In this document: positions 20,964 to 33,740 of the stretch, one piece after another
How the letters are laid out: each line of letters starts with the position of its first letter
Position numbering within the stretch: position 1 is the first letter of the stretch
Position numbers and translations under genes: made by a program
The notes under the pieces: model-generated
The model's input: only the letters and a program-made list of their open reading frames with translations
Told to the model about the DNA's origin: nothing
Databases searched by the model: none
Source of the DNA: Chondrosia reniformis
Taxonomy: Eukaryota; Porifera; Demospongiae; Chondrillida; Chondrillidae
Direction of reading: 5' to 3'
Assembly (NCBI GenBank): GCA_947172415.1
Contig: OX359201.1
Span: 3,720,001-3,784,000 of the forward strand
Length of the DNA stretch: 64,000 bases

Positions 20964-23900
20964 AATAGGTTTAAAGGTAAAAATACTAGCAATTGAGCTC
21001 ATTTTAATTTCCTACTTAGAGAGCAGTTAAACTAGTCATTTGTATAGAGGAACAAGTTTGTTTAGTAACTTTTAGAGTCACATACATTCTGCTACATTTT
21101 AATAGTAAGTATTGCCACTAAACAAAAGTAGGTTACATATGCATTGCTCATTGTTCACACAGCCTTTTGTATATTCAATTAGGACTGTATGTATGTATGC
21201 ATTTTTAGGTTATAGTAATAGTCACTTCCACTGAAGGCTAGCATGATTCATTGCAACCATCTGCTGTCACTGTTTAGTTATATATTTTTAGTATTCGATG
21301 GGTATATATGCAAAGGTAGGCTTAACATTATAGACTTCTAAAATCACTAGCTACTTTTAACTGAAAGATGTCCGCAGTTCCTTTTATGGTTCTGTGCCAG
21401 AACAAGTTCCTCCATCCATGACAAGTTACAATGGATTACATAGTGTAGAATATTTGGTAGCCACAGCTCAACACAGAGATAGAGTCTCTGAACAGAAGAT
21501 TGGAAGAGTTTGAAACCAAGTGTGTATATACTCCTGGAGAAAAAGTGGACAACTTTGAACAGCAATTGGCCAAAGTTGGTGAATGTTCTGTTCCTAACTC
21601 CCAAATGAACAATACAGCTGCAATACACTTGCCAAGGCAGATAACCATGATTGTTTTAAAAGTCTCTTTGTATTACCATTATGTTTGAATTTGGTCTGAA
21701 GTCTGCTTGGAATTTCACTTCTCTTTAGAATCTTGTGACGTCAAATTATGAAATTTGATCTTGAAGATCAATTTAATGTGTCTGAGCCGTGAATTTTAAG
21801 ATGAAACTATAATTTGCAATTGCTTTGTTCTGCTAATAGATAGGTTCTGTTTGGCTTTCCATGCCCTACATGAGAAAATTTGAGCAGGTGTCTGGTTTAT
21901 CATGTCATATTTCTTTTTTTGCATTTCAGTTAGCAGCCAAAATATGAAGGCAAAAAGAAATTAAACACAGCTGTTGTTAAGGCAGATAATTCCATATCAC
22001 CTTAAACCTTTTTGTAAGTGTTTGCCTTTTGTTTATGTTTTGTACGAAACTTAATTGTGAAGGTTTCATCCACTTAAAATTGTAAAAGAATTGTGACATT
22101 GGTTGCCATGAGCAATGATTATTGCGCAATCAAAAAGAAGAAAGAAGCCTTTTTCAGGAGAAGATGAAGATTTCTAAGGTAAGGTGAAAGTAACCTTCCA
22201 AATGTTGCAAACATTTTCGGTGCTATATGAAATATTTTTAGGAAAGGCATAAGCTTGCAGATTAATGGTTACGTAAGTTTTTTAATAAAATTGCTTCATT
22301 GCCATGCGGATGAATTTATCCCTTCGTAAAATAGTTTTTTCAGTTAGCTAGTTATTTTTCTTTGTAGATCAATGCATGGTCTTTAAAGCTATAGAACGTT
22401 TTTTCATTTGCCATCCTTTGATTGAGATAAAAGTTCTGATATATAACAAATTCCAATTTAGCTTTTGTGGTGGTACTTTAATGAGTCGAAATGATATTCC
22501 TCAGGCATGTTCATTTGTCCTAAAATGTTACACATTTATAGTTATAGATAGGTCTTAAAAATTCTATACAAGGCTTTTCTCAAAAACTCTCTCAGAAAGC
22601 TGAAATAATCAATTTTTTATACTGTTCATTTGCATCATTCATTTAAATATGATCAAAATCAGACATATCCACTCTCACATATTTTCCGTGAGTCTCACTA
22701 AATTGACAGCATTCTCATGTTCTCACAGGCATGTGAAATAAACTCACAGAAATGTTTGAGATTTAAATCTCTGTACTCGACTTAACATCTCTACTTAGCT
22801 TCACGTAGCCATTCCTTATATTAATCATTTAGCTAGTAGTTATAGTGTATACAACGAAATGTCACCGTAATTAATTACAGCAAAACAATTTGGCAATAAG
22901 GTACTGTAAGTGAAAAGACATCTGCATTTGATTTCATTTTGAAAATGATTTTAAAGAATGTTTATCAGAAACTTTTATCAGTTTTAAATATCTGTTTGAT
23001 TTGAATGTGTATACAGTGAATGAATGATAAAATTTATGAAGAGTATATGTTGAGAGTGAAGCGATCAAAAATGTTTTGTCTTCTCACTGATTTTGGTTTC
23101 CAAAGTTAGCATCTCTGCAAAATGCCATTATCTCTTGCTAACACTGTGTGGGCAATTGTTCTCTATTGTTTAGGTTAAGAGGAAGAAATGATCTGAAGAG
23201 TTAAAGAGTCTATTTCTGCAAATAGACTCCCTGAGGTAAGATATAGAGATTTTAATGTAATTTTTTTACACCAATTGTTTGCAAATAAACCTATACATGT
23301 TTCTTCTATATATATATTAACCCTTCCTACTAATAGTTACAGTACATTTGGTATAGATATATATGTAGAGATATTTAACTTAGTTAATCCCAAAACTTAA
23401 TGTACTATTTATATGAAAAGACGTGCAATTAAACACTTGATAGTATAATTTTGTAAGAATGACTTTGAGTAAAATTTTTACCAAATTAATTAGTTCTCAA
23501 AATTATACCTGTTGCCATAGCCTTTAGACTTTTGCAACAATGATCTTAGTTTTGGAATTTGCTTACAAATAGATATGTACAATAACATGCACATATACAT
23601 ATATAATTAAACATACGCCATTACTGGGGCAACCCTAAGGTGTTGAATTCCATAACTGGGGTATAACTACAATAGAATGTCTAGGCTCTTATATCACTGC
23701 CAATTATGGAAAGGTATTAATTGAATTTATAAAATAAAAATGAGAAAAGGTCAAAAGAATCCCACCAAATGTTCCTATCAACACTGCGTAGGCTTCAAAA
23801 TGCATACATAACACATGTACAACGGCACTTCGGTGTATATGGATTTTGGAGTCACTCCAAAACCCATATACACCTCAGCACCGTGGTATATCTATTACGT

Positions 23901-24380
23901 ATATTTTTCTTTACAATAAAAGAGACATCAATAATGTATATATACTCTGTTGCCGGGGCAACCGCCTGTGTTTAAATTTAGTAACCATGATATAACAGGA
24001 TTTAAAAAGCTATATACTGCATTGGCTTCCTAAATCCTGTTATATCCTTGCCCAAATATGGTTGAGTAAGACGTTTCTTCTGGGGAGTGGACAATTCTCC
24101 TTACATTTAGGAGAAGTCAGGGTAAGAGCATTCTATGAAGTCGTCAGCCTTTAAGAAAAACAACCAGATGCTAGCAGAGCCATCCTGAAAGTCCTGCCAA
24201 AATAACGATAAGAAACGACCGAGTATATATCTCTCATACCACGGTGCTTCGGTGTATATGGATTTTATGCGTATATACTCGCCCTCGGGACCTACTCACC
24301 CTCGTGACTCATACATATAAAGCCTATATACTCCGCAGTGCAGTGGTAACTAATACATATAACATAGTCTACAGTTCCTT
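20964..24380. other. Long stretch without an identified gene
   Basis: Mostly AT-rich, unremarkable sequence. A plus-strand frame at about 21,460-21,640 reads LNTEIESLNRRLEEFETKC, a coiled-coil-like run, and short pieces at 22,130-22,178 (SKRRKKPFSGEDEDF) and 23,185-23,234 (SEELKSLFLQIDSL, before GTAAGA) look faintly exonic. They may be parts of a host gene, but splice phases could not be confirmed. A strong hairpin lies at 23,831-23,873. Confidence 0.3.
23831..23873. repeat. Long perfect-arm hairpin
   Basis: GGTGTATATGG..TTTTGGAGT is followed at once by its near-perfect inverse ending CCATATACACC, giving a stem of about 20 bp with almost no loop. The left arm (CTTCGGTGTATATGGATTTT) recurs alone at 24,250-24,270, also beside an inverted partner region. 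It probably marks a small foldback repeat. Confidence 0.75.
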
Positions 24381-24394
24381 CCTAACTCTCAGTA

Positions 24395-26420
24395 TTATAT
24401 AAGTGTTCTACGGTGGCTTTTGTACAACTTACTTTGTCATATGCCTCTTTACCAGTTCTTGTCCTCTCTGGCTTCTTAAAGTTATCACGATGGTAGTCTC
24501 TGCATTTCCAGAAGTACTTCCTAATGTGGTCCAAGAGACTTGGTCAAGTACAATTGGTATGATGTATTTTAATCCCTCCAAAGTGTAGTCACAATTGGCC
24601 CTAGCATATTTTTGGTCTTTTCCCAGCACCTCTCAAAGGGATTGAGCTCTGGATGGAACTAAAATGTATAAAATGCATAAGCACGCATGCAGCTTTGAGT
24701 TGTAACTTGTTTGCATATGTGCACATTTTGAAACTGAATTATATACCTTGAGGTTGAACATGCACTTATGGTGCCTTTGTTCCAGGTATATTTGTACGTT
24801 TTTTCGTGTTTAAAATCATCAAACTGTTACAATTTTTCCACCATAGTGGACTTGTTGAGACCATCTGTGTTCGCTACCCTCTCCTTTAAGACAATTTCCA
24901 ATCCTTTGGGAGTGCCGTCATGAAGCACCATTTCCTGAGTGCTCCCATTCAGCAATCTGCCTGTATTGAGATAAGTTGCACATGACCCTGTAAAATGCTA
25001 GCATGCATCTTCGCCTATATAACTAGATTCTTCTTTGGTGGCTTTCCTCCAGGTTAAACGTTCATTCTAGAAGCCACCAGAGCATCTTCAGCTAAGGCCC
25101 TATGTCCACTGCCGTGATTGAAGATCCAAAGTAACTCAAATCTGTTTGTGGAGGACTTGAATTCACCTATCTGGACTGCTTTCTTGACGTTTTTATGAAC
25201 CTTTCAGCATCCCAATGGCCATCCCTTTGGAACTCAAGGCTTTCACGAGCCTCATTTGGAAAATTAACATACTCCTCACTCCATTCCTCATTAGTCAGTC
25301 TAAGATAACCACCAAACTCTTTGATGAAATCACTTAGGTCTGATGGCTGAAGAGCCCATAGGGTCAACCCACACAGAAGTGTGGGCATCCATGGGCGTTG
25401 AATACAGTCTCATCACAAAATAACGAGCCCTAACTGGATTACCTAAACAACATAGGTGCAAAGGTACATGCATATATTTTAATTATCTTGCATCTATAGA
25501 TATATATATATACCTGAATTTCAAGATGGTATTTTGTCTTCACATGTAGGTGGAGGCTTATGGAATGCTTCTAAGGCCCTTATCCTATTTAATAAAATTG
25601 CAACAAGTTCTAAATATCTATTTCATGGCAAGTTTCATGGCATGTCAGGTCACTGTGTGAACTTTAACTATTTAATATGGTGTTCCGATAGGCTATTACG
25701 TCGGGCCATCACTATAGCCTTGTTGATAAGGTTGATGTTTGAATCCTAGACCCCTTCCATATACAATTCATATATATAATGCATGTAAAGTGTATCAAAC
25801 ATGCTAGTTTCTTAGTTTGAGTCAAATATAGGTGTAAGGAATTAATCCAGATGTTTATCGAGTATACACTGTAATAAAGGCAAGATCATCATCAATGATT
25901 TCAGATTCTTTGTGTACCTGTTGACTGTGGCCTCTGATATCCCTTTGGTGAAAATAGGAGGCAAAGTAATAGTCTGATAGTATTCAGTAAACCGGGCCTG
26001 GTATTTGGCACTTGTCAGGTGGCATTTGGGGTTGTGAACTTTACTGCGCAGCCTGCTACAGATTTCCTTGTTATGTCTTCCTGGTCCAGGAATGAAGGCC
26101 TAATGCATTTCCAAGGAATAGGTAGCTACTTATCTATAGATAGATTTATCTATAGTCCACCTTTTGTATTTTCCAGGCTTTTCACCTGATATATTACCAC
26201 TCTCCCTATAGTATTCCTTATTCCATCTTCTTAGAGAACTACTTCCAAATCTAAGTGTGGTAGATACACTTTCACTTGCTATGGCCTTGGTGAAACCATG
26301 ATGGTTTTGTAAGTTATTATAAAAAAGTATAGTTATCTCCTTTCTCTGTATTAGAGGTACAGAATGGAATGACTCCTTGAGCAATAGATATGCCTCCAAG
26401 AAACTAAAAGAAGAGGGTTC
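24395..26420 (-). pseudogene. IS630/Tc1-type DDE transposase remnant
   Basis: Read on the minus strand: 26,130-26,399 gives a helix-turn-helix-like region (FGSSSLRRWNKEYYRESG). 25,880-26,100 gives HNPKCHLTSAKYQARF and ISEATVNRYTKNL. 25,060-25,140 gives WIFNHGSGHRALAEDAL and SRMNVxPGGK, the second catalytic block. 24,840-24,960 gives MVLHDGTPKGLEIVLKERV. 24,440-24,660 gives remnants of FHPELNPFERCW and the third block. The aspartate expected in the IFDHSSGH-type block is asparagine here (codon 25,117-25,119). Several frame breaks are present. This matches DDE_3-type transposases common in cnidarians and sponges. Confidence 0.75.
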
Positions 26421-27590
26421 ATCAACATCGTCATCATCACTGTCCTACAAGTGCAAAAATTAAATTTAATATAATCATTAACAAGATTTTTTTATTTTTT
26501 GTAATAACCTTTTTATTATGGTTTAATTTTAACATGCATAATATTCACCTCTTCAGAAGATGAAAATACAGGATCAGCTGATGAACTTAGGTGTTGGGGA
26601 TGATCATCTTCCAGAGAAGGTAAGACAGAGGCAACCTCTGTGGAATGAGACTCTTCCACTGGGCTTGAAGACACATCTACTAGTGCTGGGAAAGTTTCCA
26701 ATTGCAATTGTTCAGCCTTTGCATGATTCTATATACCTTCATTAGGTGTTTCATTTATTAAAGGAAATGAGGAACTCTGAAATTTGCTAGAAGCTATGTC
26801 TTGCAGTTTGCAGATGCCTCTTCCCCCTGTTCAGTAGACCTGGTTTATTAGGAGGGGACTTTCTCTTTGGTCTTGGGGTTTCTTCTTTTCTTTCTTCCGA
26901 TTGATTTTCATCATGATGCATTGCCGATTTTGACTGTTTTTGGACATACCTTCTTCTCTCTTCTCTTCAAAAAGTGCCAGAATGATTCAAAAATTATCAT
27001 TTCACCTTGAACTAAATGTTGGGTATCGAGAAATGGTGTTAGTATGTAGGAATCGCCCAGAATATTCAAAATGTTTATTTAGCTGCTTAGTGGCAACCAT
27101 TTTGTGTTATAGACATATGCCTTTGTATTGTGTAATCCCCTTGCTGTTTTATTATATATTCATGCGTGAATAAATGCCGTAATCTGATTGGTTGAAATGG
27201 GTGCCCTCATTAATCACTAATAATTCTTTAATGAAAAAAGATGTTGAAATTCCGAAAAAAGTTCCAGATTCTAAATAGTATTCTCTTTTATTTGATAACC
27301 TACATAAAGAAAAGGGAAATAAGTAAGAAGTAAAAATTTGCTCACTTATGTGATTTGCACTACGCAACGGAATTGGAATGGATGGAAAGCAAGTAACACT
27401 TTTTGTTATTTGTTTGCCTTTGTTTATTATAAACAGAGTTGTAAGTGAATAATTTAAAGGATTTAATTCCTCTTGTGCAATAGCTAGTGGATCAATTATG
27501 CTGAATTCTAACTGGGAGTATTCTGAATCGTCATCTTCTCCCTCAGAATCCATCCAATTGTTACCAGAATCGTTATTGAAACACATCTAT
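26420..27590 (-). pseudogene. Acidic N-terminal region, probably of the IS630-type transposase or of a neighbouring gene
   Basis: Minus-strand frames at 27,152-27,586 (MDSEGEDDDSEYSQLE) and 26,516-26,707 (serine- and glutamate-rich, VSSSPVEESHSTEV) lie just upstream of the transposase, and a basic piece near 26,820-26,930 reads RPKRKSPPNKPG. An acidic/serine-rich leader before the DNA-binding part is plausible, but no domain is recognised and the pieces may be separate exons. Confidence 0.3.
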
Positions 27591-27904
27591 GATGTCTTTT
27601 AGCTCCACACAAGCAGTTTTACTGTTAGTCAATTTTAGAGAAGTGTGCAAATAACTGAATAAGCTGTTATATTGCCAAAAATTTGGGCTTATAAAAACAG
27701 CTAGAACTCTTCGTTCTTCACCACGCCATTCTAATTTCGACAAGCAGAACAAAGCTCAGCCTCTTCACTTTACAAAGAACAAAAATGTTAATGCGAAAAT
27801 AGACTTATAAAATAGAGGCTGTTTATTAAATGGGCCATTATAGTAGCCCAAAAACGATCACGGGCATGCAAACTGGTATGGTAAACGATAAAAGGTTAAA
27901 TGCT

Positions 27905-28695
27905 TGACAACTAACCTGTCATTATGGCACAGAGATAGATAAGGACCAAATATTGAGTTGCTACAGCATATTACTATATACAATGTTATTCAATATACAA
28001 TAGTGGGTATTGGAATTGCACTACAACATGACTGCAGACATCTTTAAAAGCTGAAAAACCTGATCTGTCGTTCTGGCACAGTGTCAGGTAAAGTTAATAC
28101 CAAATATTGAATCACATCGGCAATCAACTATCACTTTATACAATTTAATTCAATATACAATAGTGCTTATAGGGATTGAATCACAATGTGACTGCAGACA
28201 TCTTTAAAAGCTGGACAACCTGACCTGTTGTTCTGACGCAGCAACAGCTAAAGAGAAAACCGAATATTGCATCACAACAGCACTCAAATAGTACAACTAT
28301 TTTACTCAATGTATTGTGGGCATAAAGATTGTATCACAACATGACTGCAGAAATCTTAAAATGCTGGATAAGCTGACCTGCCGTTATGGCGCAGAGACAG
28401 GTAAAGAGAATACCAAATATTGCATCACAGGAGTAAACAAATAATAATATATACAATTTCATTCAATATAAAATATTGGTATAGGGATTGCATCACATTG
28501 TGACTGCAGACATCTTTAAATGCTGGATAACTTGACCTATTTTTCTGGGACACTTATAGGTAAGAGAAAACTGAATATTGCATCACAACAGCAATCAAAT
28601 AATACCACAATTGTATTCAATATATAATAGTGGGTATTATAGGGATTGCATCACAAAAGACTGCAGACATCTTTAAATGCTGGATAAACTGACTA
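27905..28695. repeat. 157-bp tandem satellite
   Basis: About five tandem copies, marked by TGACTGCAGACATCTTTAAA at 28,029, 28,190, 28,341, 28,500 and 28,657. Spacing is 151-161 bp. Units also share ATTCAATATACAATAGTGGG and ACCAAATATTGCATCACA. The period is near nucleosome length. Nothing coding is seen. Confidence 0.85.
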
Positions 28696-28699
28696 ACTT

Positions 28700-29400
28700 A
28701 CAAGGAGTTCCCTGCATTCACTACATAGCTGAAATGTTCCTGATTTAACAGTTCGAAGCTTCATTAATGTATACATGTGACTACATTTTAATCCAAATAC
28801 ATGGGGGACTTGAACCCCCATACCCACAACAATTAATTCGAGGTAAACTTTCACTATATTTCACAGCGCAGGAAGTAATTATAAATAACATCCTTCATGA
28901 AATTAATTTAACTTGTCTTTAAGCGTCATGATGATTATTTAGTTGATTGTGCAACTCCTTTTCGGGCAGGGGAGAATGACACCACTGCCCATTTATGGTT
29001 GCTAAAACGTTTATTATACATACGCAGTAGTGTGGTGCAAGTTTTTATAACAAAATGCTAAATTAATGGATGCTAATAAGTCATATACAGTAAAACACTA
29101 AATATAATGGTGGGTAATATAAAGAGGTTAACAGTATGTTAAATGGGCCACTCAAGTGGTCAAAATCGATTTAAGATGAGATAAGACGATTTTACTCAAT
29201 GTCTATACAAATTTCGAAAGTTGTTTGGACGTTAGTCGATAGATCAAGGAGAAATCGGCCCACTTCCAGACTGCTTTGGCACAATTGCAGTGAAGTTACA
29301 CACGGCTTGCGGTTAGGCCTCTTGTGACGTCATGAACAGAACATAGCTCAATCAGTGCATATGCTAACATACACGATTTTTGCTACAATGATCGACGATA
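28700..29400. other. No gene recognised
   Basis: Non-repetitive AT-rich sequence between the satellite and the THAP relic; no exon, RNA or repeat was identified. Confidence 0.35.
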
Positions 29401-29409
29401 CCGGATTGG

Positions 29410-29645
29410 TGCGTTTCTGCTGGCTGTAATTCAACAAGGAGAGATGGTGTGAGTCTTTACAAGTTTCCTAGTGATGATAATTAGGAGGTAATGGATTAAG
29501 CAAGTACAGACCTACAGAGCCAATGTGAACCTTCCACAAGACCACTGCTCTGCTCACTCCACTTTAAGGAAGACTGCTTTGAAGGCGGAGGACTATACAG
29601 CGAATTCTTCCATAGAAAGCTGAAAGCAGATGCAGTGCTTACTTT
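29410..29645 (+). pseudogene. THAP zinc-finger domain relic
   Basis: The plus strand reads CVSAGCNSTRRDGVSLYKFP (29,410-29,470), the start of a THAP domain with C-x4-C spacing and the SLYKFP motif. A stop and frame change follow. Then CSLHFKEDCFEGGGLYSEFF and RKLKADAV (29,552-29,640) match the C-x2-H and LKPDAV end of the domain. The THAP fold binds DNA and is found in P-element-type transposases and host regulators. No downstream transposase is seen, so this is an isolated relic, or an exon interrupted by a small intron. Confidence 0.65.
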
Positions 29646-29825
29646 TTTCCACAGAAAAGTACACATACACATTCCCTCGCAATAGGCATAGGCATATGTG
29701 AACAACTATACTGCATACACACCTATACTGATTAATTATAGTTCATTTCTATGGGGCTTCAATTCCTATCCTGAAATTAATAAAATTTAATACAAATTAA
29801 TAAGAAATTTTCTCGAACTAAATAA

Positions 29826-30440
29826 GAATGCATCCTTGGAGGTTCTGTTAGGGGATATGGGATGGAAACCTATTTCACTTATAACCAAGTTCCAAGTTCT
29901 GGAAGCAACTTTGTCGAATGTCAGATTTTAGAATCACTAAACTTACTTTTAATGAAAGCTGTAGATTAGCTGATCAAGGTATTCCTAATTGGATTTCCTC
30001 AATAAGAAAACGATTCTCCACCAATCTACCTAACGATTTACCACACCTAACCCATGATCTTACCTCAATTACTAACCTCTTTGTTGAATATACATGTTTG
30101 TTGTATGAAGGGTGATGCCTCAACAATATTACCATAATTCCTATCTAGTGATTCAAACTCTGGAGGCAGATTAAATAACATTAAATTTAGGTCTAATGTA
30201 TAGCCATATGTAATTAGCTGTGACAGTGGCAGAAGAAGAATCATGGCTGGTCTGCATACTGGTTGCCTTCCCCTGGCTGTGGAGGTTGCACCTCCATACC
30301 ATTTGGGCAGAGGCTCTGCCAAGTATTTCGTGGGGGTACAGTAGAGGACCAAACTCATTTTCTATTGTACTGTACTGTTAAAACTTAAGTAAAGCGTCCT
30401 ATCGACTAATCTTGAATGTACTAACGAAGCAACGTACGTA
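29826..30440 (+). pseudogene. LINE 3' fragment (post-RT C-terminal region)
   Basis: Plus-strand frames read SLEVLLGDMGWKPISLITKF, then MSDFRITKLTFNESCRLADQ (29,918-30,115). Near 30,230 they read RRRIMAGLHTGCLPLAVEV, and near 30,330-30,360 VEDQTHFLLYC. This is the C-terminal region of APE-type LINEs: a GDMGW motif, a helical part and a cysteine-histidine knuckle. Several frame breaks occur. It belongs to a different subfamily from the 39.6-41.8 kb LINE by sequence. Confidence 0.7.
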
Positions 30441-30516
30441 CGGCTGAACCCATTTCAGATAGCATTGAATACAGATGTAAAGTCCTAGATATATTGACGT
30501 AAGGATGACATTGATG

Positions 30517-30628
30517 CCGTAGTATACTACAGGGAAATTCTACGTCAGCGTTACCGTCTATACTACGGGGAAACTTTACGTCAGCGTTACCGTCTATACT
30601 ACGGGGAAACTTTACGTCAGCGCTATTT
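30517..30628. repeat. Triple 36-bp repeat with the GGGGAAACTTTAC motif
   Basis: Three tandem units of the type TATACTAC-GGGGAAACTTTAC-GTCAGCG, the first diverged. The left unit carries a near-complete palindrome of CCGTAGTATACTACGG. The same sequence occurs inverted at 57,068-57,110, and its core occurs inverted at 36,156-36,168. It may be the left terminal repeat of the block that ends at 36,168. Confidence 0.75.
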
Positions 30629-30908
30629 TTAGTACTGATCTGAAGCGTGGTGAAAGATACAGATACGATAATCTGATGAAAGGTGTCAGCCATTTTATTA
30701 TCGATTAACATGGAATCTTATTGTCGGCCATTTTATTATCGATTAACATGGAATCCTAATGTCAGCCATTTTATAAATGATTTCTAGAAAATGGCAGCCT
30801 CTTGTTATTTTTACAGTTAAAATTGCTACTCCTTTTGTCGTAAATCTTTTATTACCAAATAGTAACAAAGGACTTGAATCATGCAGTGTGGATAAGTGAG
30901 TTAGCTGT

Positions 30909-33100
30909 CTAGATAAGAATTACATCCTTATCAGGGAAGGTGACATAGTCAAAGTAATTGTCTTCCCGAAAATGCATTGTCCATTCGTTTAGTTCACTGT
31001 TGTAGGCTATAAGAGTTCCCTGAAACCATTCTTCATCATATTTGGTGTTTACTAGTCCACCAATCTTAGGCTTAATTTCAGCTGGCTGTGTCTATCTTTT
31101 TACTAGCTGGTATGAAGTGTTCATCTAGATCACTATCCTGCTCTAAAGCTGGGCTTCCTTTAGATGTTATTTTTTGCTAGATCCACCTCTGAAATGCTGC
31201 TCATTGTCTGGTGGTCCATAGGCAGCGGCAACATCACTATGTGTTATTTTCTTAAGTCTTTGTTGGCATTTCGAAAGCACTTCTTGCTGTCTTGCCTCCT
31301 TACTAAGTTCTCTGTAAGTGATGTTGAGACCCTGCTCTGAAGCAATGTGCTCCATTACTGCTGCTTTGTCACGACAATAAATGTCAGTCATTGCATGGTT
31401 GAGTGAAATGGCCTGTGAAGCTTTTGAGGCAGGATTTTGCCTCTCTACTGCATTTGTAGTGCTAGGGCATTTCTTCCAAATGTCTTTGTCCATCACAGTT
31501 AATGCCTTGCATAGCATCTTCAAATGGGCGTCTCTGCACCACCATGAAACCCATGCTTTTGTAGCTGTGAGCTTGTTGCTGTAGATCTGTATGGCTTCTA
31601 TCTGTGCTTCATTCAGGCTGCACTGCTGAAGAGTTGAAAGATTTTCGGCTTCGCAAAAGTTTCCTTGGAGTATGTCAAAGTATTCAACAACTCTAGCTGG
31701 GTCTTGAAGGAAAGGGAGCTTGTGGCATATTTGCTCAAATGCTGCTCTCAGGCAGGATTGATCTTTGAGAGGAATTGACGAGTCATTAGATATCCTCTTG
31801 GCAACTTTTTGATAGGATCTAGCCCAATGAACTTGACAACCCTTTAACAATTGCCATGCCAAATCCTTGCCAATTGCTTGTTCTATGCCTGCTCTTTCTG
31901 TGTCACTCGAATCAAGTACTATCCCCTTCAGGGTTTTACCCAGGCTAAAGACCGGATGGTCCCCCTTGCATGTAGCAAACATCATCTTAAAAGCTTTCTG
32001 GTACATTTCTGTATTTTCTTTATCACAGCAAAGTCTGGCAACAATTACCCATTTTAGGGTGGAGTAGTCAACGGCTTTTGCATTAAAGAGGTAACGTAAA
32101 ACTTTATTTTCTCCATAGGTAGTGTCGGTCTCTATGAATTCAGCCCTATACTGAGAGTCTCAGATATGTATGGGCTCATGATGAATTGGTAGGTGAAATT
32201 AGAACTGATGCAATAGTCACGAAGTAATGGGTGCCCAAGGGTTTTATACTGCTGAAGGTTGCTGGAATATAACTGTCCTTCTATGGCAGAATCCTTGTCA
32301 TCTAGCTTTTCGATAACTTTGTGAAAATCAACTAAAGCAGCAAATGAATAAACATTTTCCTAAATGTAATTGACCGTAATGCTATCTGTTTCACTGTTTA
32401 ATGAATGCATACATGCAGTAAACAACATACCTCTCTGATGACCACCCTTCTCTAGGGCAGTTTCTCTTATATTCCTTAACCCATCCTTATTAACAAAAGC
32501 TGTATCAACTGCTGAAAGTACAAATCCTAGGGCTCTCCCAACCACGAGATCATTTGTTGTCAATCAAGGATTGTCTCGTACAGCTGTGGCTATCTCTTTT
32601 CTGACTATGGAAGAGACCACAGATGAACCTGGGATGCCATGGTTATGAACATTTGTTGATGGTGTTTTCCCAATTGGTACGACTACACAAAACCATCTGT
32701 GGAAACAGCAAAACGTATAAATATAATGTATTCAACAGAAATTGGCATACATGCGCATGATGGTATATTCATTAATTTAATTTGTGTATATGCTCACCTT
32801 CTGTTGTCGTGCAAGTAATTCTCTAGGAAGATGTAGACAAACACCACACTGCAACCAGTAGTCTTCTCCAATACAGAGTTAGGATGGCTCTTGCAGGAAT
32901 TCTTGTGGTTGATTTGTTGGACATGGTCGCAAGAAGAGCATTTCTTTACACCGTTGCAAGGAGCACTTCGATAGAAGACATTTTCCTTTTTCCATCAATG
33001 TCAACTTCAATGCCTCAGTCTGCATTCATTTTGCCCTTGCTAAATTGGATATCACACCACAGAGAGTGAGGGTTATCTTTGGAAAACTGTGGCAGGTTAG
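30909..33100 (-). pseudogene. MULE-like transposase with C-terminal Tudor-like domain
   Basis: On the minus strand, about 32,790-32,970 gives a cysteine/histidine cluster (CNGVKKCSSCDH, then SCKSHPNSV). 32,080-32,350 gives FAALVDFHKVIEKLDD and IETDTTYGEN, whose aspartate (32,124-32,126) fits the first MULE catalytic residue. The clean frame 31,167-32,006 has GIVLDSSDTE (second aspartate), then GCQVHWARSYQKV (the C-x2-H motif of MULEs) and TTNAVERQN (candidate glutamate). After a break, 30,909-31,080 reads IGGLVNTKYDEEWFQGTLIA and EWTMHFREDN, resembling a Tudor-like domain, with a stop at 30,909. Frame breaks show decay. It follows the RecQ helicase on the same strand. Confidence 0.6.
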
Positions 33101-33132
33101 TGATATCCTGGCAGTGCAGTACTGCATTACTA

Positions 33133-33740
33133 CTATTCTAGTTGAACACCACAGGGTATTGGTACTGTTCCTTCGACAGTGCTGGAGTCCAATTTTCTGT
33201 ACCTTCTAGCAAGAGATTTCTGACAACATTCAATGGTTGCGGCCTTTTCTACCTTTTTGGACTCCGGTATGATTTGGTATATCCTTTCGCAAATGGAGTC
33301 TGATTGAGTGTTGTAAAAAAGGCAAGATTCCTCTGGGATATCTGGAAGTAACACGCTGTCAGTTTCACTGCCAATTCCATCAACTCCTTTAGCTGACACT
33401 TCGTAATAAGTAAAGGTACTTGCCTTTCTTCCCTGGAATGGAGGTATCCAGCAACATCAGCTTGTCTAATGAAGGTACGCGATATCCTAAAGAAAGTTCT
33501 TGTGGACTCTTTCCATATGAGCTTTGGGGATCTTGTGGGTTGAAATCACTTAATTCATGTATCCAGGCTAGGTTACCTCCACAAATGAACTAAGCAATTT
33601 TCTTTTCCCCACGCTTGCCTAATACTTCAATGGCTTTGATCACTAGAGCTAGTTTCTTCTTTCTATTGGTTAAGTAGCATGACTTCCATGGCGCAGACCT
33701 CACAACAGTCAACATTAGGTTCTATAAGGGAATCACTTTC
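33133..33740 (-). pseudogene. RecQ zinc-binding/RQC region and linker toward the transposase
   Basis: Minus-strand pieces read VVLEYFESDSLIEPNVDCCE followed by VCAM (33,695-33,760), the tail of the RecQ zinc-binding domain. Then come ALVIKAIEVLGKRGEKKI and NLAWIHELSD with FFRISRTFIRQADVAGYLHS in an overlapping frame (about 33,450-33,660), resembling the RQC winged-helix region. The 33,133-33,399 frame (SAKGVDGIGSETDSVLLPDI) continues in an unassigned region with CERIYQIIPESKKVEK and ends in a stop just before the transposase part. It could join helicase and transposase in one protein or end the helicase. Confidence 0.5.
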
